Source: CAYUNT01 sp964446285
GTDB taxonomy: Bacteria; Sumerlaeota; Sumerlaeia; SLMS01; CAYUNT01
NCBI GenBank assembly: GCA_964446285.1
Contig: CAYUNT010000031.1
Location: forward strand, 1 to 30,282
DNA: 30,282 nt
Reading direction: 5' to 3'
A model generated the notes under the pieces. It was not told the DNA's origin, searched no databases, and saw only the letters and a program-made list of their open reading frames with translations. Position 1 is the stretch's first letter; each line of letters opens with the position of its first letter. The position numbers and the translations under genes are program-made. Below, piece after piece: positions 21,247-28,635 of the stretch.

Positions 21247-23946
21247 GTGAGCCGAGAGAAACAGCGCGCCCATGCAGCGAGTTGGCGAATTGCGCGGCCT
21301 CTGTGCACGAAGCCGCAAGGGGGCGCGCATTGCATTGCGGTTGCTTTGACGGCGGCCATTTTCCTGCAATTTCTGGCGCTTCCAGCGTTGCATGCGCAAG
21401 AAGCCGCTTCGCCCTCCTCCTCGCCCTCGCCATTGTCCCCGGCTCCGTCCCCGGTTTCGCCCGCCTCGCGTTCCTCCTCGCAGCCGCCCATGCTGGAAGC
21501 CATTTCGCGATTCTCGAACTGGGGCAAAGGCCGAATGGCGCCCATTCGCGTTTCGGCGGAAGAGGGCCTCGACTGGACGGAAGATGGAATTCTTGTAGCG
21601 CGCCAGCGGACTTCCATTGGGTATCTCGATTATGAGTTCCAGGCCGACCGCGCCCTGCTCGATCCCCGCATCGAGGAGGTTCGCGCCGAGGGCAATGTGA
21701 TTTTTTCCGGCCCAAACATGGAACTGCACTGCAATGCCATCCGATACAATTTCCGCCTGGAGGAAGGCGTGGCCTATGGAGTGGAAGGCCGCCACTCCAT
21801 GCTGTTTTTCCGCTGCCAGCCGGACGAAATCACGGGCGGTCCTTCTTTCCGCCGCATCAGCCCCGAGCAAGCGCTTCTCACCGACGCCACATTTTCCGGA
21901 TGCGACTTCCCGGTGCCCCACTATTACCTGCGTGGATCGGAAGTGATTATTATTCTAGGCGAGCGCGTGCTGGTTCGCGACGCCGTGCTTTATGTTGGCG
22001 GAATCCCTATGCTGTATTTTCCCGCCTACACAAAATCGCTGCGCGAGCCTTCGCCCTGGTCGTTTTATTTCGGATACAGCAGCCGCCTTGGAATTTACGG
22101 GCGCTTGATGTATGATTACCGCCACGAAACCTCCGCCCCCGATTACTTGAATCCATCGAAGTATCGCAAGCGCACCTGGGGCCATGCCTCGCTTTTCACG
22201 GACTACTTTACACGCCGCGGATCGGCACTGGGATTGAAATACTGCTATGATATCAATTACGGACAGCATCGCGGCAGTTTGTTCGCCTATGGCGTGCGAG
22301 ACGAGGGGCGCGAAGACGTTATCGACGAAGAAAGCACGCCCAACCGCCTGCTTTTGCGGTGGGGGGATCGTTCGCGCCTGGAAGATCACACGATTTTCCA
22401 GATGAGCATCGATGAGGTGTCGGACCCGGACATTTATTCGGATTTTATAGACCGCTTTGAAGACATCCGTCTGGGACGGCGTCCGGAACGGCGTATGAGG
22501 TTTGCCGTCACGTATGCGCGCGAGGCTTTTGTGGCCCGCGTGATGGCCGATATTCGCGACCGCGTGGCTCGCAATACGTTCCGCGATCCCGCTGATCCCT
22601 ATGCGGATGAACTCGATTACGATCCGGACCCGAGCCGCCTGGGCGATGGCGACGAGGGAATTTCGGGACGCCGCTACGGAGGCGCGGGGCGGCGTCTTCC
22701 GCAGGTGGACTTGACTACGGCGCACATTAAACTCTGGCAAACGCCGTTCTTTTACGACTCGGAATTCCATGCCATCAATGCGATGGACCGCGGGCTTAAC
22801 CCGCTGCTGACCAAAGACGACACATGGATTGAGGGGGCGGATTGGCGCCAGGGCGTTCTTTTCCGCATCGCGCTGAGCGAGCGCTACACCTGGCTCCACC
22901 GCTTTGGCGTTGGCGTCGCCTATTTCGACCGCCATGACGAGGGGCTGAACCTTGATCTTCCTCCCAACGCGACTTTCCCGCGCACGCTTGACAATCTTTA
23001 CCTCGTGGATCGCGACACCTGGCTGAGCGGGCAGCGCGAACGCAGCTTCCATGATGTGGAAAATGGATTCCTTTATTATACTTACCAAACGCGCCTGAAC
23101 GCCCGCTTCACCGACACCCTCGAAGGCTATCTCCAATATACGCTCCTCGACGGAACGGCTAATTCGCTCGGCGACTTTTACCGGCGCATTGGCATGAGAA
23201 CGGCGCAGACCGACATCTATCGTTTCCCTGTGAAAACAAATATGGTCGAGGGATTTCTCAATTACCACCTTCTTTATCCCAACATGAGCCTCTACGGCCG
23301 CGCGGGGCAGAATCTTCACCGCGATCATGACATCGCCCCCTATGAACTGCTTCGCTACGCGGGGTTGGGCGGATCGTATGCCAACGACACGAAAGAATTT
23401 GAAATGTCGCTGGGAACCGATTTGCAATCGCGCCAGATTCGCGACATCTCGGACCCCAACAATTACGAACAGTCGGCGCTGATTCATTCGGGCACGGTGC
23501 GCTTCGCCCCGCGCCACGAACGCTGGTGGGCGCGCTTCAGCGTTTTCGCTGTCGAGCAACTCGAAACCGATCCCGCCACACGGCCGGCCAGCGCGGAGGA
23601 CAGCTACGACGAAACAGAAACAAAATTCACATTCGCGCCCGCGGTGGGAGCGCGTGTCGGCCCCAAATACTCGACGGAATTCACAGGCGTTTACAGCACC
23701 GAGATGCAAGACTGGCAGGAGGCGTTCATCACCCTGCGGCGTGACCTTCACGACGCGGAAGTCGGCCTGCACGTGGGCTACCGGACAGTGGAGACTGTGG
23801 ACGGCGGAACGCTTGATCGGCGGCGCGAGGAAGAAATCCGCCTGTCTTTGCGCGTCAAGGCCCCCGGCGCGACGCGGGAAGTTGCTCCCGGCTCGACGCG
23901 TAAACTTTTAGGCACGGAAAAAACCTTTGAATTCAATCTGGAGTAA
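21247..23946 (+). CDS. lptD: LptD-like LPS assembly outer-membrane protein
   Basis: The 899-residue product has a signal peptide (hydrophobic residues 29-48, likely cleavage after LHA at 50), a Ser/Pro-rich linker (53-80) and an OstA-like jellyroll region (about 95-270). A large beta-barrel rich in aromatic-ended strands follows. GIPMLYFPAYTKSL is typical of LptD at the jellyroll-barrel junction. LptD inserts lipopolysaccharide into the outer leaflet together with LptE. The conserved intramolecular disulphide cysteines of E. coli LptD are not obvious. The start is a GTG at 21247 with GGAG five bases upstream. A hairpin with a T-run follows the gene. No lptE, surA or other lpt genes are in the window. 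Confidence 0.88.
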   Translation: MSREKQRAHAASWRIARPLCTKPQGGAHCIAVALTAAIFLQFLALPALHAQEAASPSSSPSPLSPAPSPVSPASRSSSQPPMLEAISRFSNWGKGRMAPIRVSAEEGLDWTEDGILVARQRTSIGYLDYEFQADRALLDPRIEEVRAEGNVIFSGPNMELHCNAIRYNFRLEEGVAYGVEGRHSMLFFRCQPDEITGGPSFRRISPEQALLTDATFSGCDFPVPHYYLRGSEVIIILGERVLVRDAVLYVGGIPMLYFPAYTKSLREPSPWSFYFGYSSRLGIYGRLMYDYRHETSAPDYLNPSKYRKRTWGHASLFTDYFTRRGSALGLKYCYDINYGQHRGSLFAYGVRDEGREDVIDEESTPNRLLLRWGDRSRLEDHTIFQMSIDEVSDPDIYSDFIDRFEDIRLGRRPERRMRFAVTYAREAFVARVMADIRDRVARNTFRDPADPYADELDYDPDPSRLGDGDEGISGRRYGGAGRRLPQVDLTTAHIKLWQTPFFYDSEFHAINAMDRGLNPLLTKDDTWIEGADWRQGVLFRIALSERYTWLHRFGVGVAYFDRHDEGLNLDLPPNATFPRTLDNLYLVDRDTWLSGQRERSFHDVENGFLYYTYQTRLNARFTDTLEGYLQYTLLDGTANSLGDFYRRIGMRTAQTDIYRFPVKTNMVEGFLNYHLLYPNMSLYGRAGQNLHRDHDIAPYELLRYAGLGGSYANDTKEFEMSLGTDLQSRQIRDISDPNNYEQSALIHSGTVRFAPRHERWWARFSVFAVEQLETDPATRPASAEDSYDETETKFTFAPAVGARVGPKYSTEFTGVYSTEMQDWQEAFITLRRDLHDAEVGLHVGYRTVETVDGGTLDRRREEEIRLSLRVKAPGATREVAPGSTRKLLGTEKTFEFNLE

Positions 23947-24001
23947 GATGGGGTTTTTTGCTTGCCCCGGCGGGGTCTTGCGTAGGATTCTTCTGTTTTG
24001 T

Positions 24002-24035
24002 GGCCGGCACGAGGACACTTGTCCGGCCCTTTTTT
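24002..24035 (+). terminator. Intrinsic terminator after lptD
   Basis: GGCCGG (24002-24007) pairs with CCGGCC (24023-24028); an inner GGACA/TGTCC stem is an alternative. Six T residues follow at 24030-24035. It lies 56 bases after the lptD stop. Confidence 0.7.
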
Positions 24036-24069
24036 AGGATTCATGCCGAAGGAAGGTGATGAATATACC

Positions 24070-24156
24070 ATGGGCAGCGTGATCAAATGGCGGCGCAAAA
24101 AAATTCGCAAACACAAATATAAAAAACTGCGCAAGCGGATGCGCAATAAACGATAA
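24070..24156 (+). CDS. 28-residue basic protein, AURKAIP1/COX24 (mS38/bS22-like) family
   Basis: The reading frame encodes a 28-residue peptide (MGSVIKWRRKKIRKHKYKKL, then RKRMRNKR), with 18 of 28 residues Lys, Arg or His. The KKIRKHKYKKLRKRMRNK pattern is that of the AURKAIP1/COX24 C-terminal domain. In mitochondria this domain is ribosomal protein mS38, and short bacterial relatives are annotated as small ribosomal-type proteins. The ATG is preceded at nine bases by AGGTGAT, a 7-base match to the anti-SD complement. An in-frame ATG at 24043 would add nine residues without a good SD. It lies after the lptD terminator and before the terminator at 24387, so it is probably transcribed alone. 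The role, small-subunit binding near the decoding site, is inferred from the family. Confidence 0.8.
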   Translation: MGSVIKWRRKKIRKHKYKKLRKRMRNKR

Positions 24157-24386
24157 TTCCCGGAATGCGCGCCGGACCTTATGCCGCGCCGCCCAAGCAC
24201 TGGAAAAGGTTTTCCAGCGGACGAACCGGCAGGTCAGCCGCGATCTTCACACGCGCCGCTCGATAGCATAGCTTCGGGACGCCATTGCGGGTGGAAATTC
24301 GGCAGACCGGCAAAAGCCTTTGGATTCCGGCCGCGCGCAGATCCTGGGAATTCCAGTTTATTCCTCGCTTTTAGCGAAACACATCG

Positions 24387-24430
24387 CCTCGCCCCTCGGG
24401 ATGTTCAATCCAGGGGCGGGGTGATTTTTT
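24387..24430 (+). terminator. Intrinsic terminator with ten-pair stem
   Basis: CCTCGCCCCT (24387-24396) pairs with AGGGGCGGGG (24412-24421) with one G-T wobble and a 15-base loop, followed by TGATTTTTT. It probably ends the transcript of the small basic protein gene. Confidence 0.75.
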
Positions 24431-24493
24431 AATCCATGACGCCTTCATGTAATGGAAACAGGCAGAGGCCGCCGCGCTAATTCACCTCGCGGG

Positions 24494-24522
24494 TTGACAC
24501 TAATGCAGCCATTCTGCATTGT
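24494..24522 (+). promoter_or_regulatory. Candidate promoter and operator of the sigma-54 activator gene
   Basis: TTGACA (24494-24499) matches the -35 consensus. It is followed directly by the perfect inverted repeat AATGCAG-N5-CTGCATT (24502-24520). A -10 at the right spacing would be the poor CATTGT (24517-24522). The placement would let a dimeric repressor block the promoter. No sigma-54 -24/-12 site is seen here. Confidence 0.4.
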
Positions 24523-24587
24523 GCATAGAGCGGCCACACGATGCTGGCGCCTTTTTCTGGCGGCCCGCCGGTTTGGAGCAATCGCCC

Positions 24588-26753
24588 ATGCTTTGCCCTT
24601 CTTGCCAGAGCGACATTCCGCTGGGTTCGCATTTCTGTTCGCATTGCGGGCACAACCTCTTGGAAACGCATGAGGCATATCTCGAAGGATTGCGCGCATT
24701 TTGCGAGGGGCAATACGATCTGGCCCTGCGCAAATTCAAGGTGGCCCTTCTTACCGACCCAACCAATCCCGAAGTCATCAAAGATTGCGGACACGCCTTT
24801 CTCCATAATGGCGATTTGGTTTCGGCGCTGGAAATGTATGAAAAGGCGGAGATGCTCGGCGGGATGTTCGTGGACGCGGATTACAACCGCGCCCTGGCAT
24901 TGCTGCGCAGCAACCATTTTCAAGAGGCGCATGATCTTTTTGCCCGCATCACGCATCGCGCGGATGTGGCCGTGCGCAAAGACATTTACTACCTCGGCCT
25001 GATTTTCGCCACAACCGAGCAGTTTCTCGCCCAATGCCATCTTCACCTGGGCGTGTGTGAGATGGAATTAGGCAGCGCGGCCACGGCGCGGTTCCATCTC
25101 GAGCAAGCCATTGAACTCGACGCCACTTGCCTTTCCGCGCACAAGCACCTGGGCGATCTCGCCATGCGCGACGGACATTACTCCGAGGCCATTGCCCATT
25201 ACGAAGCGGTGGCAAATTCCTCGTCGCTCACGGACGAAATTGTCCAGGCTCGCATCCGCGTGGGCATGGCCTGCTACGACAACGGCCAGATCGAGGATGC
25301 CGTCCGCCACCTGACCTGGGTGTTGCGGACCGATCCTCAAAACCCAAGCGCCATCCACATTCTCAATCATATCTATGAAAAGGAAGGAATCATCGACTCG
25401 AAGGCGGGTGTCGGGCCGACGGCGCGCTTCATGGATGTCCACGAAGGCGCTTCACCCATCTTCGGCCTGGTTCGCGATTCGGCAGCGGAAGAAGCCGCGG
25501 CGGTCGGCACGGAGGCCGGCCAGTTAACGATCGTCGGCCGCAGCCAGGCCATGCTTCGCATGATGCGCCATGCCCGTCTGGCCGCCGCCAGCGACTCGAC
25601 CGTTCTCATCACGGGTGAAAACGGCACGGGCAAGGAACTGGTCGCGCGCCTGATTTATCTCAACAGCCGCCGCGCGGATAAGCCGTTTATCGTTGTCAAC
25701 AGCGCCGCCATTCCGGAGCAACTGCTCGAAAGCGACCTTTTTGGACACGAAAAAGGCGCGTTCACAGGCGCCACGGCGCGCAAGTTCGGGCGCTTCGAAT
25801 TGGCTCATGGCGGAACGATTTTTCTTGATGAAATCGGCGATCTCAGCCCTTCGATGCAGGTCAAACTCCTGCGTGTTCTTCAGGAACGCGAGTTCACGCG
25901 CGTTGGCGGAACGGAGACTATCCATGTGGATGTCCGCATCATCGCCGCCACAAACCGCGATTTGCCCACGCAGATCGCCGCCAGCGCGTTTCGCGAAGAC
26001 CTGTATTACCGCCTCAACGTCATCCCGATTCATATTCCGCCTCTGCGTGAGCGGCGCGAGGATATTCCGCTGCTTGTTGATCATTTCATGCGCAAATTCG
26101 CCAAGCGGAATCCCAAGGCGCGCATCCGCTTTAGCCAAGACGATCTCTCTATCCTGATGGATTACCGATGGCCGGGCAATGTGCGCGAACTCGAAAATAT
26201 CATCGAGCGGACGGTGGTAATGGGATCGCAGCCAGGGCTGTATTTGGAAGAAATCAGCCGCATGACACGCCACGCGCAAAGCGGCAAGCCCCTTCCAACG
26301 CCTTCTCCTGATGCGAAAACCTCCTCGGGAGGCGGGGAATCGGCGGGCGCGGGCGCTTCAACAACCGCATCAGCGATCGGTCCTGGTTCGGCACTTGCTG
26401 GGGCAGGCGCAAGACCGGGAGCCGGAATGGGAGCGTCCGGAATGGGATCGAGGTCGGGAGCGGGAGGGGGATTTTCGGCAGGACCAGGACATTCAGACAA
26501 GACTTTGAGTGCATTTCCTGCCCCAGCGGCGGCAGACCTTTCGCACGCACGCGAATTGGGGGCAATCCCTCCGATGGAATACGATCCTTCGCTCACGCTG
26601 GCGGAAGTGGAACGGATGCACATTTTGCGCGTGCTGCAAATGACAAACGGCAACCAGCGGCGCGCCTCGAAGATTCTGGGCATCAATCCCACAACGCTTT
26701 GGCGCCGGCTTCGCGCCTACGGAATTGATCCCTCGCAGGTGTTTATTCAATAG
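24588..26753 (+). CDS. Sigma-54-dependent activator with zinc ribbon and TPR sensor region
   Basis: The 721-residue product starts with a four-Cys zinc ribbon (C3, C6, C17, C20), followed by TPR-like helices at about 30-270. The AAA+ domain has Walker A GENGTGKE (343-350), GAFTGA (390-395, the sigma-54 contact loop) and Walker B GTIFLDEI (409-416), plus the FREDLYYRLNVIPI and WPGNVRELEN sensor regions. After a Gly/Ala/Ser-rich linker of about 90 residues, a Fis-type helix-turn-helix (NQRRASKILGINPTTLWRRL) ends the protein. It should remodel RNA polymerase-sigma-54 at distant promoters. The response-regulator, GAF or PAS domain usual in this family is replaced by the ribbon and TPRs. The ATG at 24588 has GGAG nine bases upstream; the frame opens at 24519. 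Targets are unknown. Confidence 0.93.
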   Translation: MLCPSCQSDIPLGSHFCSHCGHNLLETHEAYLEGLRAFCEGQYDLALRKFKVALLTDPTNPEVIKDCGHAFLHNGDLVSALEMYEKAEMLGGMFVDADYNRALALLRSNHFQEAHDLFARITHRADVAVRKDIYYLGLIFATTEQFLAQCHLHLGVCEMELGSAATARFHLEQAIELDATCLSAHKHLGDLAMRDGHYSEAIAHYEAVANSSSLTDEIVQARIRVGMACYDNGQIEDAVRHLTWVLRTDPQNPSAIHILNHIYEKEGIIDSKAGVGPTARFMDVHEGASPIFGLVRDSAAEEAAAVGTEAGQLTIVGRSQAMLRMMRHARLAAASDSTVLITGENGTGKELVARLIYLNSRRADKPFIVVNSAAIPEQLLESDLFGHEKGAFTGATARKFGRFELAHGGTIFLDEIGDLSPSMQVKLLRVLQEREFTRVGGTETIHVDVRIIAATNRDLPTQIAASAFREDLYYRLNVIPIHIPPLRERREDIPLLVDHFMRKFAKRNPKARIRFSQDDLSILMDYRWPGNVRELENIIERTVVMGSQPGLYLEEISRMTRHAQSGKPLPTPSPDAKTSSGGGESAGAGASTTASAIGPGSALAGAGARPGAGMGASGMGSRSGAGGGFSAGPGHSDKTLSAFPAPAAADLSHARELGAIPPMEYDPSLTLAEVERMHILRVLQMTNGNQRRASKILGINPTTLWRRLRAYGIDPSQVFIQ

Positions 26754-26783
26754 CCCGTCTGACCGCTGCGTTCCATTGACAAA

Positions 26784-26825
26784 AAAATGTCCGAGAGACA
26801 GTTCCCTCGGGCATTTTGCTTTTTC
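26784..26825. terminator. Bidirectional intrinsic terminator
   Basis: AAAATGTCCGAG (26784-26795) pairs with CTCGGGCATTTT (26806-26817) with one G-T wobble. An A-run lies on the left and a T-run on the right, so it can stop transcripts from both the sigma-54 activator gene and, at a distance, the convergent beta-propeller gene. Confidence 0.8.
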
Positions 26826-26873
26826 GGGCAATAGTCATGCGGACAGATGAACCTAGACGCCATGCATGGAATT

Positions 26874-28580
26874 TCAATGAACGATCCAGCCGTTGCCTAT
26901 GCCCGGGAATGGCTCGGTGGCCGTTGGGGAAACAAAGGCCGTGGGCGAAGGACTGACGAGCGATGGCGACGGCGAAGCTAATGGAGATGGAGACGCTGAA
27001 GGAGAAAGGGAGGCCGTTGCCGAAGGCGAGGTAGATGGCGATGGCGAGATGGAAGGAGAAATGGATGGAGACGAAGAAGGCGAAGCCGTTGGAGTGATGG
27101 ATGGAGAAGTTGACGGAGAAGGCGAGGCAGCTGCAGAAGGTAACGGAGAAGGCGAAGCGGAGGGAGAAGCGGATGGAGTGGGAGAGGGCGCAGGCGGCGC
27201 GGTTGGCGAAGGAGCGGGAGTTGGCGTTTGCGTTCCGCCTCCATAGGCCTCCACAGACAGAATATGAGCCGTTCCGAATGTGTAGGATTCGGCAAAAGCG
27301 ACGATTCGCGCTCCGGACGTGGATTGGCGGATGGACATCTTTGTGAACTGGCCGCCGGGGATGTAGTCGCGGCTGTCAAGCGGCGCAGTATTCAAACCCG
27401 ATGTCTGCGTGGAGAAAGAATACAAACGCGACTGTGCGTTGAGCGAGCCGTCGTTCAGGCGGAATATAAACGCGCCGATTTTCCCATCCGCGCTTAGGAT
27501 CAACGGATCGTGCGCCGCGTAACTGGGCAAAAGCAGCGAGGAATCGGGCGAAAACGCGCCAATATAGGTGAGTTCGCCGCTTCCGTTTATGGAATAGCTT
27601 TGGGCGGCCACCTGGCCCGCATTTTCGGGATTCGTGGAGAGAATGCACAAAACTCCACCGGCAATTCGCATGGCGCCGCTGATTGACAGATACCCGGGAT
27701 TGTATTCGGGAGTGACCGGGGTGAGGCTGCCTGTGCTGGACGTATTGAATCCCACCAAAAAGGGGCCGATTTTGTGCGCGCAATAAACCAATTGACCGTC
27801 GGGGGTATAGGCGACCGCGCCTTCAGAAACATTCGCGACGGAATGCGAATACTGGCCGGCCTGAGAAAATGTGGCGCCTGCGGCGTCCACGGAATAGAGA
27901 ATAAAATCCACCGAGCGTGAACTCTTCCCCGCCAAAAGCGCGGCCACCTGCGTTCCATCGGGCGAAATGGCAAAATCAATAACAGCTCCATTGCGGTTTT
28001 CCACGCGCGCAAAAACGGAAACTGCGCTCGCGCCGGGAATCACACCATACAGGTAGCCGCTGACCGAGCCATTGGCCGCCACTTTGTGCATGCTCGCGAA
28101 GGCAAAACGTCCCGATGGGTCTGCGGCAATTTTGTCATGATACGTGGGCGCATCCGGAGCGGTGACCGCGCCCAGACGCGTAATGGCGCCCGTGGCGGGA
28201 ACAATGCGGAACAAATCCACGGTGTAGCTTGTATCTGTCACCAGGCTAGCGGCGGCGCCAAGGGTTCCATCCGCGGAGACGGTGTTCACGTTGGAGTTAT
28301 ATGTAGATGCCGCCGAGGCAAGGGGTGTGGTGAAGGAACCAGTTCGTGTAGCGTCGATAGTCACCGCTTGGCCGGACGAGCCGTTTTTTCCTGCGCTGAA
28401 CATGAGGGCGCCATTACCGCTCAGCGCGAATTGATAAAGCGAGCTGTTCTGAAAAGTGCCAGTTTCCGTCAGCGTTCCGGGCGCGCACGGAATCTCCCGG
28501 GCGGCCAGCGACAAAAATGCCGCAATACCCCCCAGGATTATAAAAAGTGAAAAAAATCTGTGCGTGCGCGGATTTCGCAT
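26874..28580 (-). CDS. Secreted beta-propeller protein with Ser/Pro-rich C-terminal tail
   Basis: The 568-residue product has a signal sequence (hydrophobic residues 9-27). About 400 residues of repeated beta-sheet units follow, such as FAFASMHKVAANGSVSGYLY and VIDFAISPDGTQVAALLAG; the ISPDG and YTPDG turns are typical of WD40/YVTN or lactonase-like propellers. Residues from about 448 on are a 100-residue linker of PSPS, ASPS and SPT repeats ending in a short non-repetitive end (PFPGIGNGWIVH). Such tails usually span the wall or surface layer, or are glycosylated. The ATG at 28580 has AAGGGGG twelve bases upstream. It follows the pseudopilin-like gene by 55 bases on the same strand. No enzyme active site is recognised. 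Confidence 0.8.
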   Translation of the reverse strand: MRNPRTHRFFSLFIILGGIAAFLSLAAREIPCAPGTLTETGTFQNSSLYQFALSGNGALMFSAGKNGSSGQAVTIDATRTGSFTTPLASAASTYNSNVNTVSADGTLGAAASLVTDTSYTVDLFRIVPATGAITRLGAVTAPDAPTYHDKIAADPSGRFAFASMHKVAANGSVSGYLYGVIPGASAVSVFARVENRNGAVIDFAISPDGTQVAALLAGKSSRSVDFILYSVDAAGATFSQAGQYSHSVANVSEGAVAYTPDGQLVYCAHKIGPFLVGFNTSSTGSLTPVTPEYNPGYLSISGAMRIAGGVLCILSTNPENAGQVAAQSYSINGSGELTYIGAFSPDSSLLLPSYAAHDPLILSADGKIGAFIFRLNDGSLNAQSRLYSFSTQTSGLNTAPLDSRDYIPGGQFTKMSIRQSTSGARIVAFAESYTFGTAHILSVEAYGGGTQTPTPAPSPTAPPAPSPTPSASPSASPSPLPSAAASPSPSTSPSITPTASPSSSPSISPSISPSPSTSPSATASLSPSASPSPLASPSPSLVSPSPTAFVSPTATEPFPGIGNGWIVH

Positions 28581-28635
28581 AGAGAATACGTGCCCCCTTT
28601 TTCACGCGTTCTCAAAAAGGCGCGCTGAGAAACCG

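Larger units (their letters stand above)
24157..24587. other. Intergenic region between the small basic protein and the sigma-54 activator
   Basis: The gap holds a palindrome CTGGAAAA-GG-TTTTCCAG (24200-24217), an intrinsic terminator (24387-24430) and a promoter-like site with an inverted repeat (24494-24520). A plus-strand frame of 83 codons at 24181 spans the palindrome and ends inside the terminator. It has no SD and no family resemblance, and I do not call it a gene. Confidence 0.6.

Noticed and set aside
21955..23772. 605-codon minus-strand frame
   Set aside because: It lies antisense to lptD; high GC content keeps antisense frames open, and the composition is unlike a real protein.
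24181..24432. 83-codon plus-strand frame after the small basic protein gene
   Set aside because: It has no SD, no family resemblance, contains a palindrome and runs into an intrinsic terminator.
26893..27246. Acidic Gly/Glu-rich 117-codon frame
   Set aside because: It is the antisense shadow of the Ser/Pro-rich tail of the beta-propeller gene.
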